A stretch of DNA of 64,000 nucleotides from Colocasia esculenta. Its lineage: Eukaryota > Streptophyta > Magnoliopsida > Alismatales > Araceae. The position numbers and the translations under genes are program-made. This document shows, piece after piece, positions 45,357 through 55,929 of the stretch (its first letter is position 1; each line of letters starts with the position of its first letter). The notes under the pieces are model-generated. The model was not told the origin of the DNA. It was given only the letters and a program-made list of their open reading frames with translations, and made no database searches. Location of the stretch: NCBI GenBank assembly GCA_014218235.1, contig CM024755.1, forward strand, positions 74,756,631 to 74,820,630, given 5' to 3'.

Positions 45357-45427
45357 TGCAGTCTCTAGCTCCAACACCTCAGACTGACCTCGGATCCTGT
45401 AGTCTCTAGCTCCAACACCTCAGACAA
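45357..45427. repeat. Short tandem duplication
   Basis: CAGTCTCTAGCTCCAACACC and the following bases are repeated after 42 bases. The first copy begins at the target duplication of copy I, so it belongs to the host DNA that continues from 42086. Confidence 0.8.
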
Positions 45428-45439
45428 CCAGTCCTCGTA

Positions 45440-47335
45440 GTTGAAGAAGCAAGCAATAGACGCGCCTCCTCCCTGTCACCTCAGCATCGCCACCAGCGAG
45501 TGCCAAGTCGCCACCAATCCCTTGGCACGTAGTATGACTATTTTTATATTATAATATCTGTTGTTAATTTTTTTCATGTTACAATAACACATCACTAATA
45601 CTTGCATGTAATTATTCGAGATATTTTTAATTATTAGAGTTTCTCCTATAATGTTATAATATTCTTCATTAATAGAATTTGACATAATATTGTAATTATA
45701 ATCATAATATTGTTCACTTGTGTGATACTACTTGCATGTGCATTTGGTCAAAATCATCCCTTAGTTGCAAAATGGAAGTTCAACAAACTTCAAAGGTAGA
45801 AACCAGTCTAGAGGTTTTCTACTTTCTTTTCCTTTTTCTCTATCTATAAAATAAAGAGGCCAAGAAGAGAACTCTCTTGCAGAACTTACAAGAAGCACAA
45901 GTCCTACTTCAGGTTATAAAATCTAGTACATCATTCTGGATGAAAGCATACAAATCCTAGAAGCATGACATGCAAGCACCAGCGGCTGCATAACCGACAT
46001 AGAAATGAAGAGAAATTAGAAACTGCAATTTCTGAAAAACACCCATGTTGTTCAACTTCTAATCAAACCATTGAACTTCGTGAACAGTGAGGGAGCCAAG
46101 CATCAACATTTTAGCCAGGGCAATGAGTACTCTTGTTGAAGGCCCTTATTTATCATCAACATGGTATTATATTACTAGACATTCCAGGAAGCCTTTTGAA
46201 GCATTGTTCCAGGACATAAAAGTGATCTGATTGGAGAAAAGAAATTAGGATGAATTAGATGAATTACATGGGACTAGAATCCTACATAGAAGCATAAGTT
46301 TTAAGAACCAAGGTAATGCATTGCCAGAAGGTCTGATGTTATTGTTGTTTTATTTTTCATGATTTGCTGTCGGACAACCAATGAATTCCTTGCTTTTTTC
46401 ATAAAATTAACATAATATTGCACTTTGAATAGTCTTTAGCTATGGGAAACCATAACTTTATTTCTCAATGTATGAAATGATTTTACAGGAAGATATCCTG
46501 AAATTCATTATACCAGGTAAAAATGAAGTGTCCCCAAGAAAACTAGGGTAACCAATTGACCAACATTCCTAATTCCCAAGGAAAGTTAGTTTTGTGTCCC
46601 CTCATTGCACCCAGCTGTAACCAATCTTTTCCTTGTTAACTTTCATTGTTCATCTAGTACTCTTTAATATATATATACCAGAAGTCTTGAACATTCTTCT
46701 TGAGATGGGTGAATTGTTACGTCGTCTCTTAGTGAGCATGTTAGGTGAGAAATTTTCTCAGTTTTCATTGAAACCTCATGTTTTCTCCCTTTTTATGGTG
46801 CCTTTATCAGTCTCCCATGTGTCTTCAAATTATCCTTCTGAATTCGATAGATTATATGTTCCTGTAGCCAGCAATCACTACGTGTATATCTATTCATTTA
46901 TTTAGCCTGCAGGTTTTCTACTCCTTCAGATAATAGCAGAAGCATTTACAACTATTGTATTCCTATATACAATTCTCCATGATTCACTTCAAAATCTTGA
47001 CTCTTGTTTCCAGAACTTGAAGGAATGCTATATAGAAGACAACAACTTAAAGTGATCCCAAATATTTATATTTCCATGTGCCCTTTACCTAGGATCTCAA
47101 TCAGGAGTTATGACAATATTGTTCAAGTCAGTCAGTAGAAAAATGAAAACAAACAAACTATAACACCAGAAATAAGAAACTCTACGCGTGCCATCACCGG
47201 ATTTAAATTAGTAACTGCCTAAAGGAAGATTTAATGATCTATATATACGTAGTCATGCACATATCAAGATATATACAATTGCAATGAGACTTTTCCAGAA
47301 TCCATTTTATGAGGGAGAAAAAGGTTTTATTTCAG
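45440..47335. other. AT-rich stretch without recognised gene
   Basis: The longest open frame (90 codons at 46633) shows no family features. No terminal repeats, RNA folds or strong exon-like blocks were recognised. Confidence 0.45.
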
Positions 47336-47339
47336 TTCA

Positions 47340-47990
47340 ATATGTTGCCCAGATAGCAAGCTCAGAGGGGGTGAATGGATTGCTAAAATTTTCTTTTAGA
47401 TTATTCTTGTAAATAAAAACGCTTTGATAAAAGACACTAAGTTCGATGGTTAGAGTTAGTGTAAAGCAAAGACAAAAAGATCAATCACACAGACAACATG
47501 AATTTTATCCTGGTTCGGATCTCCTGTCACAAGGAGTCCTACGTCCAGTCCTCAAGCAATGTCCTCAGGCAATAACTTGAGATTTCACTAAGCAAGGGTA
47601 CAATCCCCCTTAAGGGCACTTACACATCCAGCCGTAGCTGGCCTTCTCTTCTCTACCCGAAGAGGCACTAAACCACCTGATGCAACAGGTCTACCTTCTT
47701 GCCGAAGGGAATAACCACCCACTCCACAGCAGGTCTTCTCTTCACACACGAAGAGGAACACTCAAGAAGAATGAGTAAAGAGTGGATGGCCCCTAGACCA
47801 AGCTTATACAAACTGCTTGATCTGAGGCAAAATCTGAGAGGCAAGGATTTTCACACAAAGAGGTCTCTCAGATCTACACAAGCTCTCAAAAGCTAAATAG
47901 GTTGCTGTGGAGAGCTAAGAGCCAAATATTGTTTGAATAGATGAGTGAGCTCTTCTTGCTTGTAGGTGACTAACTTGTTCAAGCTATGCA
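47340..47990 (-). mobile_element. 3' LTR of a decayed SIRE-like copia element
   Basis: On the minus strand it ends TTCACCCCCTCTGAGC... CTGGGCAACA at 47340, a form typical of plant copia LTRs of the SIRE/Maximus type. It contains AACCAGGATAAAATTC, TGGACGTAGGACTCC and CTCTTCGTGTG blocks, the first two shared with 30560-31450. It lies downstream of the pol and third-ORF relics on the same strand, as a 3' LTR should. The 5' boundary near 47990 is approximate. Confidence 0.55.
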
Positions 47991-48005
47991 AAGGTTGAAA
48001 AGTTC

Positions 48006-48785
48006 TCAAGAGAGATGTCTACTATATGGAGTCACCAGTTTTCTATTTATCTTCTCCATCAATTCTCCTTCCAAATCAATCTCAAAGTGCCTGAATATTC
48101 TGGTAAGTAGGTGAGCATAAGGAAGGGACACTGCCAATTTATTTTTCTTGTCCCAAATGACTTCAGCAGCAAACTTCAACCTTTCAATCATGATCTGTGC
48201 CATGTTTATATCTTGCTTCTGAATGGCTCAAAACATTACATCTGCATCTCCTTTCATACAGGAAGAGAAAGTAGCACTCCTGGGTACCAAAATCTGGCAG
48301 ACAATGAAGTGCAAAATTCTATTGAACGCATTGAACTGGTTTATGTCTATTTTACCATCCTTCAACTTGTACTATGTTCCAATAATTCCAAGGCCTTTAG
48401 CATGAATATCTATAGAATTTACTAGACTGTGCCCTACTACAGATACTCCAAACAGTCGCTCCAATAGGTCATGAGTGATATGAATAGATTTACCTTTGAC
48501 CAGGGAGGTAAGAGACCCATCTTCTTCTGATTTCAAACAGGTATAGAATGCCTTGGCCAGGTGCAGGTAGCTAGGTTCAGAAACAGTGCAAATCCCCGCC
48601 CATTTCAACCTCTGAAGGGCTTCAATCACACTATGCATACCATGCTTCTCCAAATCTTCTAAATCAACTGCCTTGTTCCTACATAGCTTGATCTTCACAG
48701 CTTGATATCTTTCCAGTTCTTCTGCCGTGAGGAAGGCGGCGCTGTAGCCACCCACACTGTCGGAACTCCCAGAAGCGGCCATGGA
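48006..48785 (-). pseudogene. Third ORF of the SIRE-like element (Transposase_32-like domain)
   Basis: Begins at ATG 48782 (MAASGSSDSVGG...). It is open through ERYQAVKIKLCRNKAVDLED, LQRLKWAGICTVSEPSYLHL, HITHDLLERLFGVS to a stop at 48372. After two stops it continues as INQFNAFNRILHFIV, LVPRSATFS and AVSLPYAHLLTRIFRHF followed by EIDLEGE. The NRILH...LVPRS...LPYAHLLTRIF order is that of the 'putative plant transposon protein' family (Transposase_32). It sits between pol and the 3' LTR, where SIRE-type elements carry an extra, env-position ORF. Its function is unknown. Confidence 0.6.
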
Positions 48786-49143
48786 AGTTTGCAAGGAAGG
48801 GTTTTGGAGGATCGTAGGAGGAAGAAGAACGAGACCCCTCAAGAAATTGAGCAGGATGAGTGAGATCATTCGAAAGCAAGAAGGAGGGATTCTGGAGTCG
48901 ATGAGGGTTTTTGCAGACCTTCGATCGAAAGACATGAGAGAGATAGAGAATCGGTGAGGGAAGGATTACCGTCGTAACGGAAAGACATAAAGTGACTTTT
49001 TGAAACGGCGGAGCAGTTAGTGCGGAATACGACAAAATAGGTGATGATAATGCAAAAGATAATAGATTTATTTAAATTAAACGGGGAAGGATAAGTCTTA
49101 TTCTGAAACATTATGTTATTTCAGTTACGTACATATATGTCTA

Positions 49144-51075
49144 TTACAAATTGCACATGCCTAGTTCCCTTCTAAGAGACATAAATCTCTCTTCAGGAAA
49201 GGCTTTTGTAAAGATATCTGCCAACTAATTTTGTGTATCTATAAATGAAATATTAATATTACCATTTGCTACATGATCTCTAATAAAATGATATCTAATC
49301 TCAATATGTTTCGTCCTTTAGTGATGCATTGGATTTTTCGTGAGATTTATGGCACTTGTGTTGTCACACAGCAATGGAATGGTCTTGATGTGTAGCCCAT
49401 AGTCTTCAAGTTGTTGTTTGATCTATAGGAATTGAGTGCAACAGCTTCCAGTGGCTACATATTCAGCTTCAGCTGTTGATAGAGCTACTGAGTTTTATTT
49501 CTTTGAAGACTAGAAGATCAAGCATCTTGCAAGAAACTGACAACCATCACTGGTGCTTTTTCTATCTACTTTGCATCCAGCATAGTCAGCATCTGAATAT
49601 CCAATTAAACTAGTTTCACAGGCTTTAGGATACCATAGACCTAAGTTATGAGTCTTAGCTAAATATCTAAAGATCATTTTTACTAATATTGAATGAGATT
49701 CCTTAGGATCAGATTGATATCTTGCACACATGTATACACTAAATAAAATATCAGGTCTACTAGCTGTTAGATAGAGCAATGAACCAATCATACCTCTATA
49801 AAGTTTTTGATCAACTTTCTTACCTTCCAAATCACTGTCTAACCTGGTTGATGTGCTCATGGGAGTGGACAGTGGTTTGGCCTTCTTAAAACCAAATTTC
49901 TTTAACAGTTCCTTGGTATATTTTGCTTGACTAATATGAGTTCCTTCATTGCTTTGCTTGATTTGTAGTCCAAGGAAGTAGTTGAGTTCTCCCATCATGC
50001 TCATTTCAAATTCTCCCTGCATGAGCTTTTCAAAATACTTGCACAAAGATTCATCAGTAGATCTAAAAATAATGTCATCTACATAGATTTGTACAAGTAA
50101 TATATTTTTGGCATTTGATTTAATGAATAGTATGCTATCTACTTGACCTCTAATAAAACTGATTTAATAAAAATGCACTAAGTCTTTCATACCAGGCTTT
50201 AGGTGCTTGTTTTAAACCATATAAAGTTTTATGCAATTTGAAAACATGATTTGGAAAATCTGAATTATCAAAACCAGGAGGCTATTCTACATAAACTTCC
50301 TCCTTTATAAAACCATTCAAAAATACTGATTTTACATCCATTTGAAAAAGTTTTAAATTTAATGCAGATGCATAGGCAAGCAATATTCGAATAGCCTCTA
50401 GTCTAGCCACTGATGCATAGGTTTCATCGAAATCTTTGCCTTCCTCTTGGGAATAGCCTTGAGCAACTAGTCTAGCCTTATTTCTAGTGATAATACCAGC
50501 TTCATCCAATTTATTTCTGAACACCCATTTGGTGCCAATCACAGGATGATCTGATGGTCTCGGAACAAGGGACCAGACCTGATTTCTCTTGAATTGATTA
50601 AGTTCATCTTACATGGCTAAAATCCAAGATTCATCAGACAGTGCTTCATTGACTGTCTTCGGCTCTATTTGAGAGACAAATGCTAAATAATCACAAGGAA
50701 TTGTATTACCTCTAGTTCTTACCCCAACGGATGGATCTCTAATGATGTTATCTTTTGGGTGATCCTTTTTGTGTCTCCATTCCTTTGGAAAATCATCATG
50801 GATGATATCTTTTTGTTGCAGTTCTTCCAAGGGTGGATCTTCATCATCTTTGATGGTTGTTTCTTTCAATTTCTTGGAAAGGTTTTCTATATCTTTATCA
50901 TCACTACAAATTTCCTTTCTCAAGAAAGAGTTAGACTCATCAAAAATAACATGTACAGTTTATTCAATTAATAAACTTCTTTTGTTAAAAACTCTATAAC
51001 CTTTAGGTTTAGAAGTATACCCCATAAAAATACCTTCATCTGGTTTGGGATCCAACTTACCAATTGTAGATGCGG
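49144..51075 (-). pseudogene. SIRE-like copia pol remnant (integrase end to RNase H)
   Basis: Minus strand, from the right: integrase C-terminus (KGYRVFNKR, HVIFDES), a variable linker, reverse transcriptase (MIGTKWVFRNKLDEAG, ARLVAQGYSQEEGKDFDETY, QMDVKSVFLNGFIKEEVYVE), the late RT segment (MSMMGELNYFLGLQIKQ), RNase H (LIGYSDADYAGC, STAEAEYVA, LLCDNTSAINL) and the end ERFMSLRRELGMCNL at 49144. The YVDD region near 50060-50280 is broken, and many stops and frameshifts occur. Gag, protease and most of integrase are missing, cut off at about 51075 by unrelated DNA. Confidence 0.85.
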
Positions 51076-51079
51076 TTAT

Positions 51080-51758
51080 TTCCCCGTCCCAAAAAGGACG
51101 AGAAAACGATTGTCTCCACACGAAAATAAAGAAACGGAAAGCACGATCGCCAGGTACTTTTACTAAAAAGTACCATAAGTGGGGACGGGTCTAAGGGGAT
51201 GTGTACCTTTTTGGACCTGTGGAAAGTAGCGGGATGTGTGTGCGGTGGGTCCTTCCTCCTCCTTCCACCAGCCGGCCGGCAAAGGAGATTCAGCTCGGGT
51301 ACCTTGCAAAAAGAAAGAAAAGGAAACAGATTAGGTAGACGTGTAGTAAATGAAAGAGACAGCGGAAGATAGCGGACAGGACGTAAAACGGTGCAGACGC
51401 ACCTCCTAACTATGGGAATGAAAAACCCCTAACAAGACGGTGGGGGGGGGGGGGGAAGAGCATGCACGTGTGTGCGTGTGTGTTGTCTGGTGACCCGGAC
51501 AAGGGGAGAGAAAGGCTGTGAGAGCCCGAAAACAGCGTGGTGGATGGCGACGCCTCGTCGTGGAGAGTTCGGCGTGGATCGTCCTTCGGCTCAGGAACGG
51601 CAGCTTCTGGACGGCAGGATCATCTTACTAGGACTCCCGGCGGACGCAGAACGGAACGGCAGGCAGGCGACGCGTTGGATGGGCAGGGCTTCGCCACTCT
51701 GCGGGGGTAAAGGTCTCTCTCTCCTCATTGCTGCGCAGGGGGCTTGTATATATAGACT
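51080..51758. other. Mixed GC region, no gene recognised
   Basis: Contains a hairpin GGTACTTTT/AAAAGTACC (about 51151-51172), a G run at 51441-51454 and a GC-rich open frame (121 codons from 51472) without family features. It may be the leader region of a gene or transposon broken by the element at 51759. Confidence 0.3.
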
Positions 51759-52377
51759 CACTGTTTTAAATTGCGTCCAACCTAGCAGACGTTTTTTAAG
51801 CAAAATTGCGGCCATGGGGGACATCGCGATTCATTAGGTCGGCCAGATGTCCCGTCAACTTGCCAAAATATAATGATTATGGTACGCAACAATCTTAAGA
51901 ATCGCGTCGACCATAGTTGTCACATTTCGGAAGGTCAAATCGATTTGACAACCATGACCTCATTTGCGTCCATAAAATGCGTCCATCATATTGGTCGCTA
52001 TTAACAACCGCCTGAACATTTGTAACGTTGTAACTGGCGGTTCTTAATCACGGCGTGCTGTCTGGGCGCGATTCAGAGTCTAACACCGTACTAACAACGT
52101 TCTGACACCTGACAGGGGTATGGCACGTGCAGGGCGGTTAAGAATCGCGTCGTACAACCACGACGTGTTTCAGAGCCTGCCACAGGTGTCAGCCCGTGTA
52201 CGTTCTGGTACAGCCTGACATTGTTGACTTTTGAACCGCGACGGCCGTCATGGACGCCCTTTAACGTCGGTTAAGCGTTGCGTCCTGTAAGGCGGTAGCT
52301 GAATTGCGTCGCCTCAGGGCGTCGCGCTTATGGCATTAAATATGCGGCCGTCGGTCTGGTCGCGATTTAAAACAGTG
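51759..52377. mobile_element. CACTG-ended element with array of GCGTC hairpins
   Basis: The ends are CACTGTTTTAAATTGCGTCC and, reverse-complemented, CACTGTTTTAAATCGCGACC. Inside, about a dozen short imperfect hairpins pair GCGTC/GCGAC with GACGC/GTCGC across 8-14 bases, for example GCGTCG..CACGACG near 52151 and GCGACGGCCGTCATGGACGC near 52238. CACT- ends with repeated inverted subterminal motifs suggest a non-autonomous CACTA element. No clear 3-bp target duplication is seen (ACT against CTG). Confidence 0.55.
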
Positions 52378-53554
52378 CTGATTCTTTTTTGGGTTTTTCT
52401 AGACTTTTTTGTAGACTTATCTAAAAGGTCCTAAAAAAGCTTTTTAAAGACATGAAAATTCCGAAAAGTCTCAAAGTAAAACAGGAAATTCGGGGAAATT
52501 ACTTAAAAAGGTAATTAAAGACAATCACATTGAGGCGTTTCAGTGCAACTCGAGATTTTGTCCAATTTTGGTAAAATTGGCGTGTCTACGGATGCCTCGC
52601 CTTGGCGTTTGCTTTGTAAGGAGTAAAGAGAAAGAAAAACAACTGAAAAGTAAGCGCCAAGGTGTAATGAGACACGCCCTTTTAAGGCTCAGACTGGAGC
52701 TGTTCGTCAATTTAAAATAACGCTGTTCTTCGGAAACTCTTCCGGAGAGGAAACTGTACCATCGTAGATAACTAAACTACAAAGTAAAGACAAATGCGAG
52801 ATCAACTTCCGTCGTCGGGAAGTACCTAAGGACGTAATCTATTAGGTTTCACCTGCGTATGGGGCTGCCATGGCCGTAGGTGGATCGAAAGTAAAGGAAA
52901 AGATCCAGGATGGATGAGTTTCTCTCCGAAAAGAACATCTTCAAACAACTTTATAATAAACTGAGTACTGGACTCAGAGTGGAATTATCGGGTTGCTTTG
53001 GCATTGACGGACCAAGTGATTATCTTTAATTAAGCTTTTCAAATGATTTTTTTGAAATTCCTATTTGCATCTAAGGCTTTCCAACAATCTTCCTGTTAAC
53101 CTACGTGCTGCATGCTGGGCTAAAAGAAAAGACTCATAAAACAAAACCAAATATAAGATAATCAAGGATAATATTGTTGTGCCGGGAAGGGGTCAGGATA
53201 CTCATGGGAACTGTCGCCCCTCCTTGCAGGAACTGTCGTCCATCCTTTTATCCAAAATTGGGAACTATCGTCCCCCAGGTACCATGGGAACCGTCATCCC
53301 CCATCTTCGGCTAACGACCTATCCTTAGAAGCAAGAACTCTCTGGAATTATCCTCATTTTTCGGCAGTGAAGGGGAACTCAAACTCCAGATTCATTAAAG
53401 CCTCAAGGTCCTTGACAGACTCTAATAGGTATATCGTATAGTAAATGCAATATATGTCACTAATGTGGAGGCTGTCGAGGGTGTTCGCGTGTCCTGCAAT
53501 ATAGTAAACATCATGAATCTGCACGAGAAAACAGCTCAAAACACATTAGAATCA
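52378..53554. repeat. Non-coding stretch with GGGAACTGTCGTCCCC repeats
   Basis: At 53205-53315 GGGAACTGTCG(T/C)CCC recurs four times at 30-45 base spacing with small changes (GGAACTATCGTCCC, GGAACCGTCATCCC). The rest is AT-rich or mixed with no gene recognised. Confidence 0.5.
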
Positions 53555-53640
53555 AAGGGGTACTGATCAAAATCGCGTCCGATCTCATGGACGCCTTTCA
53601 GCATCAAATCGCGACTTCTGCTGTCGACGCGTTTTAAGAT
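53555..53640. repeat. GCGTC hairpin motifs before PMD gene 1
   Basis: Two units, GCGTCCGATCTCATGGACGC and GCGACTTCTGCTGTCGACGC, each a self-complementary stem around a short loop and separated by TTT/AAA-type linkers, like those of 51759-52377. Confidence 0.6.
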
Positions 53641-53869
53641 GCAAGCCAGAATTTAAAAATTCTGCTTTTACTCACTTATTGGGTGGCAATGGGAGGATGG
53701 TTCTGGATGTGGGGTGAGTCATCCTCGGGGTGAGGTCCTAAAATACCCATTCCAACCTTTACCCACTCCCATTTCACCTTTCTCACTCCATCCTTATCTT
53801 ACTCTCATTTCTTCCTACCCTTACAAAGAGTGTTCTAAGAGAAAGCTTTGAAGAGAAGAAGGCTCGGTG

Positions 53870-55268
53870 ATGGAGCAAGGTTCATCCTCAAGGGGAGCAA
53901 GGAGAGAGGTTTTCAATAGGTTGAGCCAAGTCAGTGGTCATGTTAGCAAGCTTGTCCAAGCCGGAATGGTAGTTTTAGTCATGCTTGCTTGGTTTCAAAA
54001 TGAGGTTTTTTTTTTTTAAAAGCTTGGTTAACACGTTTTAGACATTTTTATCAACTCAACTTCATAAACTTGCAGGATTACCCACTCTTTCCGGGGAGCC
54101 GAAGATTTGTGCGTTTGCCATGGCTGCAACAACTTACGTCGAATATCTCTTTGGACATGACCACCATTTTGAAGAATGGGGTATTAACAACCTGGTGGTA
54201 CATGCAAAGAGGTATCACGAAGTCCACCTGGATTGGGCAGCCATGGGTGCACTGGTCGAGGTATGGCATCCCCAAACTCACACCTTCTTCTTTAAAGATT
54301 TTGAAGCGACAATCCTTCTGGAAGAGGTGGAGGTACTCTTAGGCCTCCGCCGCACAAAGCAAGGTGATGAAGATAACATGATGGTTGCGCCGAGAAGCTA
54401 CACTAGCAAAGCGGTTCTTGAAAGCTTTATAGATGCCCGGGAAGCATGTGAAGTGCGAACGGGCAAATGCATCTACCTACAAAAGCTGGCTCTTTGGACA
54501 ATGAGGGAGGTTGGCGAAGCTGGAAACGCCGAAGAGTTGGAGAGAGCAATGAAAGGCTTTGCCATCTACGTGGCTGGAGCGCTACTTTTTCCTTCAATCG
54601 ATTCCGTTCTGGAGTCCGATCAGCTAAGCGCAGTCTGGGAAGGCGAGCGGTTGCGACCGGCAGTCTTGGCCTTTCTCTATAGCGGGCTGACGGCGGCAAG
54701 CTCAGGTAGGCCCCTATATGGATCTATGCTTTTATTCACTTGCTGGACTGATTTGCACTTGAAGTTCTGCTTGAGCAACGAGGTGCCATCCTCGTCCCGC
54801 CTCTTTGCAAAGAGTCCACTTAAGCACCTGGATAACATTATCGGGCTGGATAGAAGGGTTGCGAATCAGGCGCCACAACTGAAGACTCGGGCAGATTGGC
54901 GCGAATACTTGCGCGACATGCCTGAAGATATGTTTAACTTCAACCCGGTCCCGTTCCCAAATCGTGATTTGAGGAGCAGGCAGGCACCTGGTGTGGATCT
55001 TCGCCTAATTGGTGCGTCAGAATTCGTGCTTTATAATGCACACCGATGTCTACCTCAACTCGGGCTTGCAAGGCGCGCGTTTGAGGGTCCGTCTCACACT
55101 GTACCCATCAAACGTCGGGAGCTTGGTACCAATAATGACGGAGAGGAAGCCAACACGATTAAGGCCATATGGAAAGTTTGCAATTTTCGAAGGCCGATTC
55201 CAAGTGAGAAGGAGGTTGAAAATGAGAAAGCCAACTATGTGAGGGGCTTGAAGAGGGTCCGATCTTGA
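53870..55268 (+). CDS. Plant mobile domain (PMD) protein 1
   Basis: The main exon is open from before ATG 54120 to TGA 55268 (382 codons). Near residues 26-77 it has the PMD core: NLVVHAKRYHEVHLDWAAM, LVEVWHPQTHTFFFKDFEAT and LLEEVEVLLGL, followed by a helical, leucine-rich region typical of the domain. PMD proteins occur as host genes and inside transposons, and the known host members act in silencing and development. A likely first exon at 53870-53968 (MEQGSSSRGARREV...) has donor ATG/GTAGTT, and the main exon has acceptor AACTTGCAG at 54075. Joined as written they are out of frame with the PMD, so an indel, a different donor or initiation at 54120 must be assumed. Confidence 0.7.
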
Positions 55269-55454
55269 GGTGACTCCAATCTCAAGAGTCGTTTGTGAAT
55301 GTTGGAAGATCGTTGTGAATAAATAAAATCAAGTCTGGTTTTGTGTGCCAAAGATGATTGCTTGAAGTGGTTTGATTTGAACAACTTCCAATTAGCATGA
55401 GATGGGTGTATACCCCTTACAAGGTTGCCTAAAAAATGGGCTGGGAGGGATTCT

Positions 55455-55910
55455 GGCATAAAAAGCGTCCAACCCAGTCGTCGCGTATCAATTACAAAAA
55501 CGCACCCAGGACGCGCGCCGCGAGTATGAATTAAAAGGGCGACGGCTGAAGCTGCCGCGGATATTCAAACTGTTTGAATTCCAAACGCGCGAAACCCGTA
55601 CAATTGTCATGATCGCCGATGAATCGCGGCTAGACAGACGGTCGCGGATCAGGTTTTGAATTTTCGCGCCCCTGACAGGTCTGTCGGGGGTCATCATGAC
55701 CTCTTGATCGCGGCGTAGGTACTCGACGCCCTTTTTAAATGACGGTTCATTATACGCGTCGTCCTGACTGGGCGCGGTTTAAATGCTCGTCTTGGAGCCA
55801 GGGGTTGCAATTAATGAGCCTGAATTGCGTCGAAGGCGCGAGGCGCGATTTGGATTGATGGTACATAATTCGCGGCCGCTGGTCTGGACGCGTATTACGA
55901 AGGTTATGAA
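55455..55910. repeat. Array of GCGTC/GACGC hairpin motifs between the two PMD genes
   Basis: About ten units such as GCGTCCAACCCAGTCGTCGC, GCGCGACC-type stems and GCGTCGTCCTGACTGGGCGC, linked by TTTAAAT or AATTAAA words. It is the same motif class as at 51759-52377, 53555-53640 and 56420-56575. It covers the promoter side of PMD gene 2. Confidence 0.6.
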
Positions 55911-55929
55911 CCGCCCGGGGCAATCTTTC

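Noticed and set aside
51759..52377. CACTA element with confirmed 3-bp target duplication
   Set aside because: The inverted ends are clear, but the flanking triplets (ACT and CTG) do not match, so only a tentative assignment is kept.
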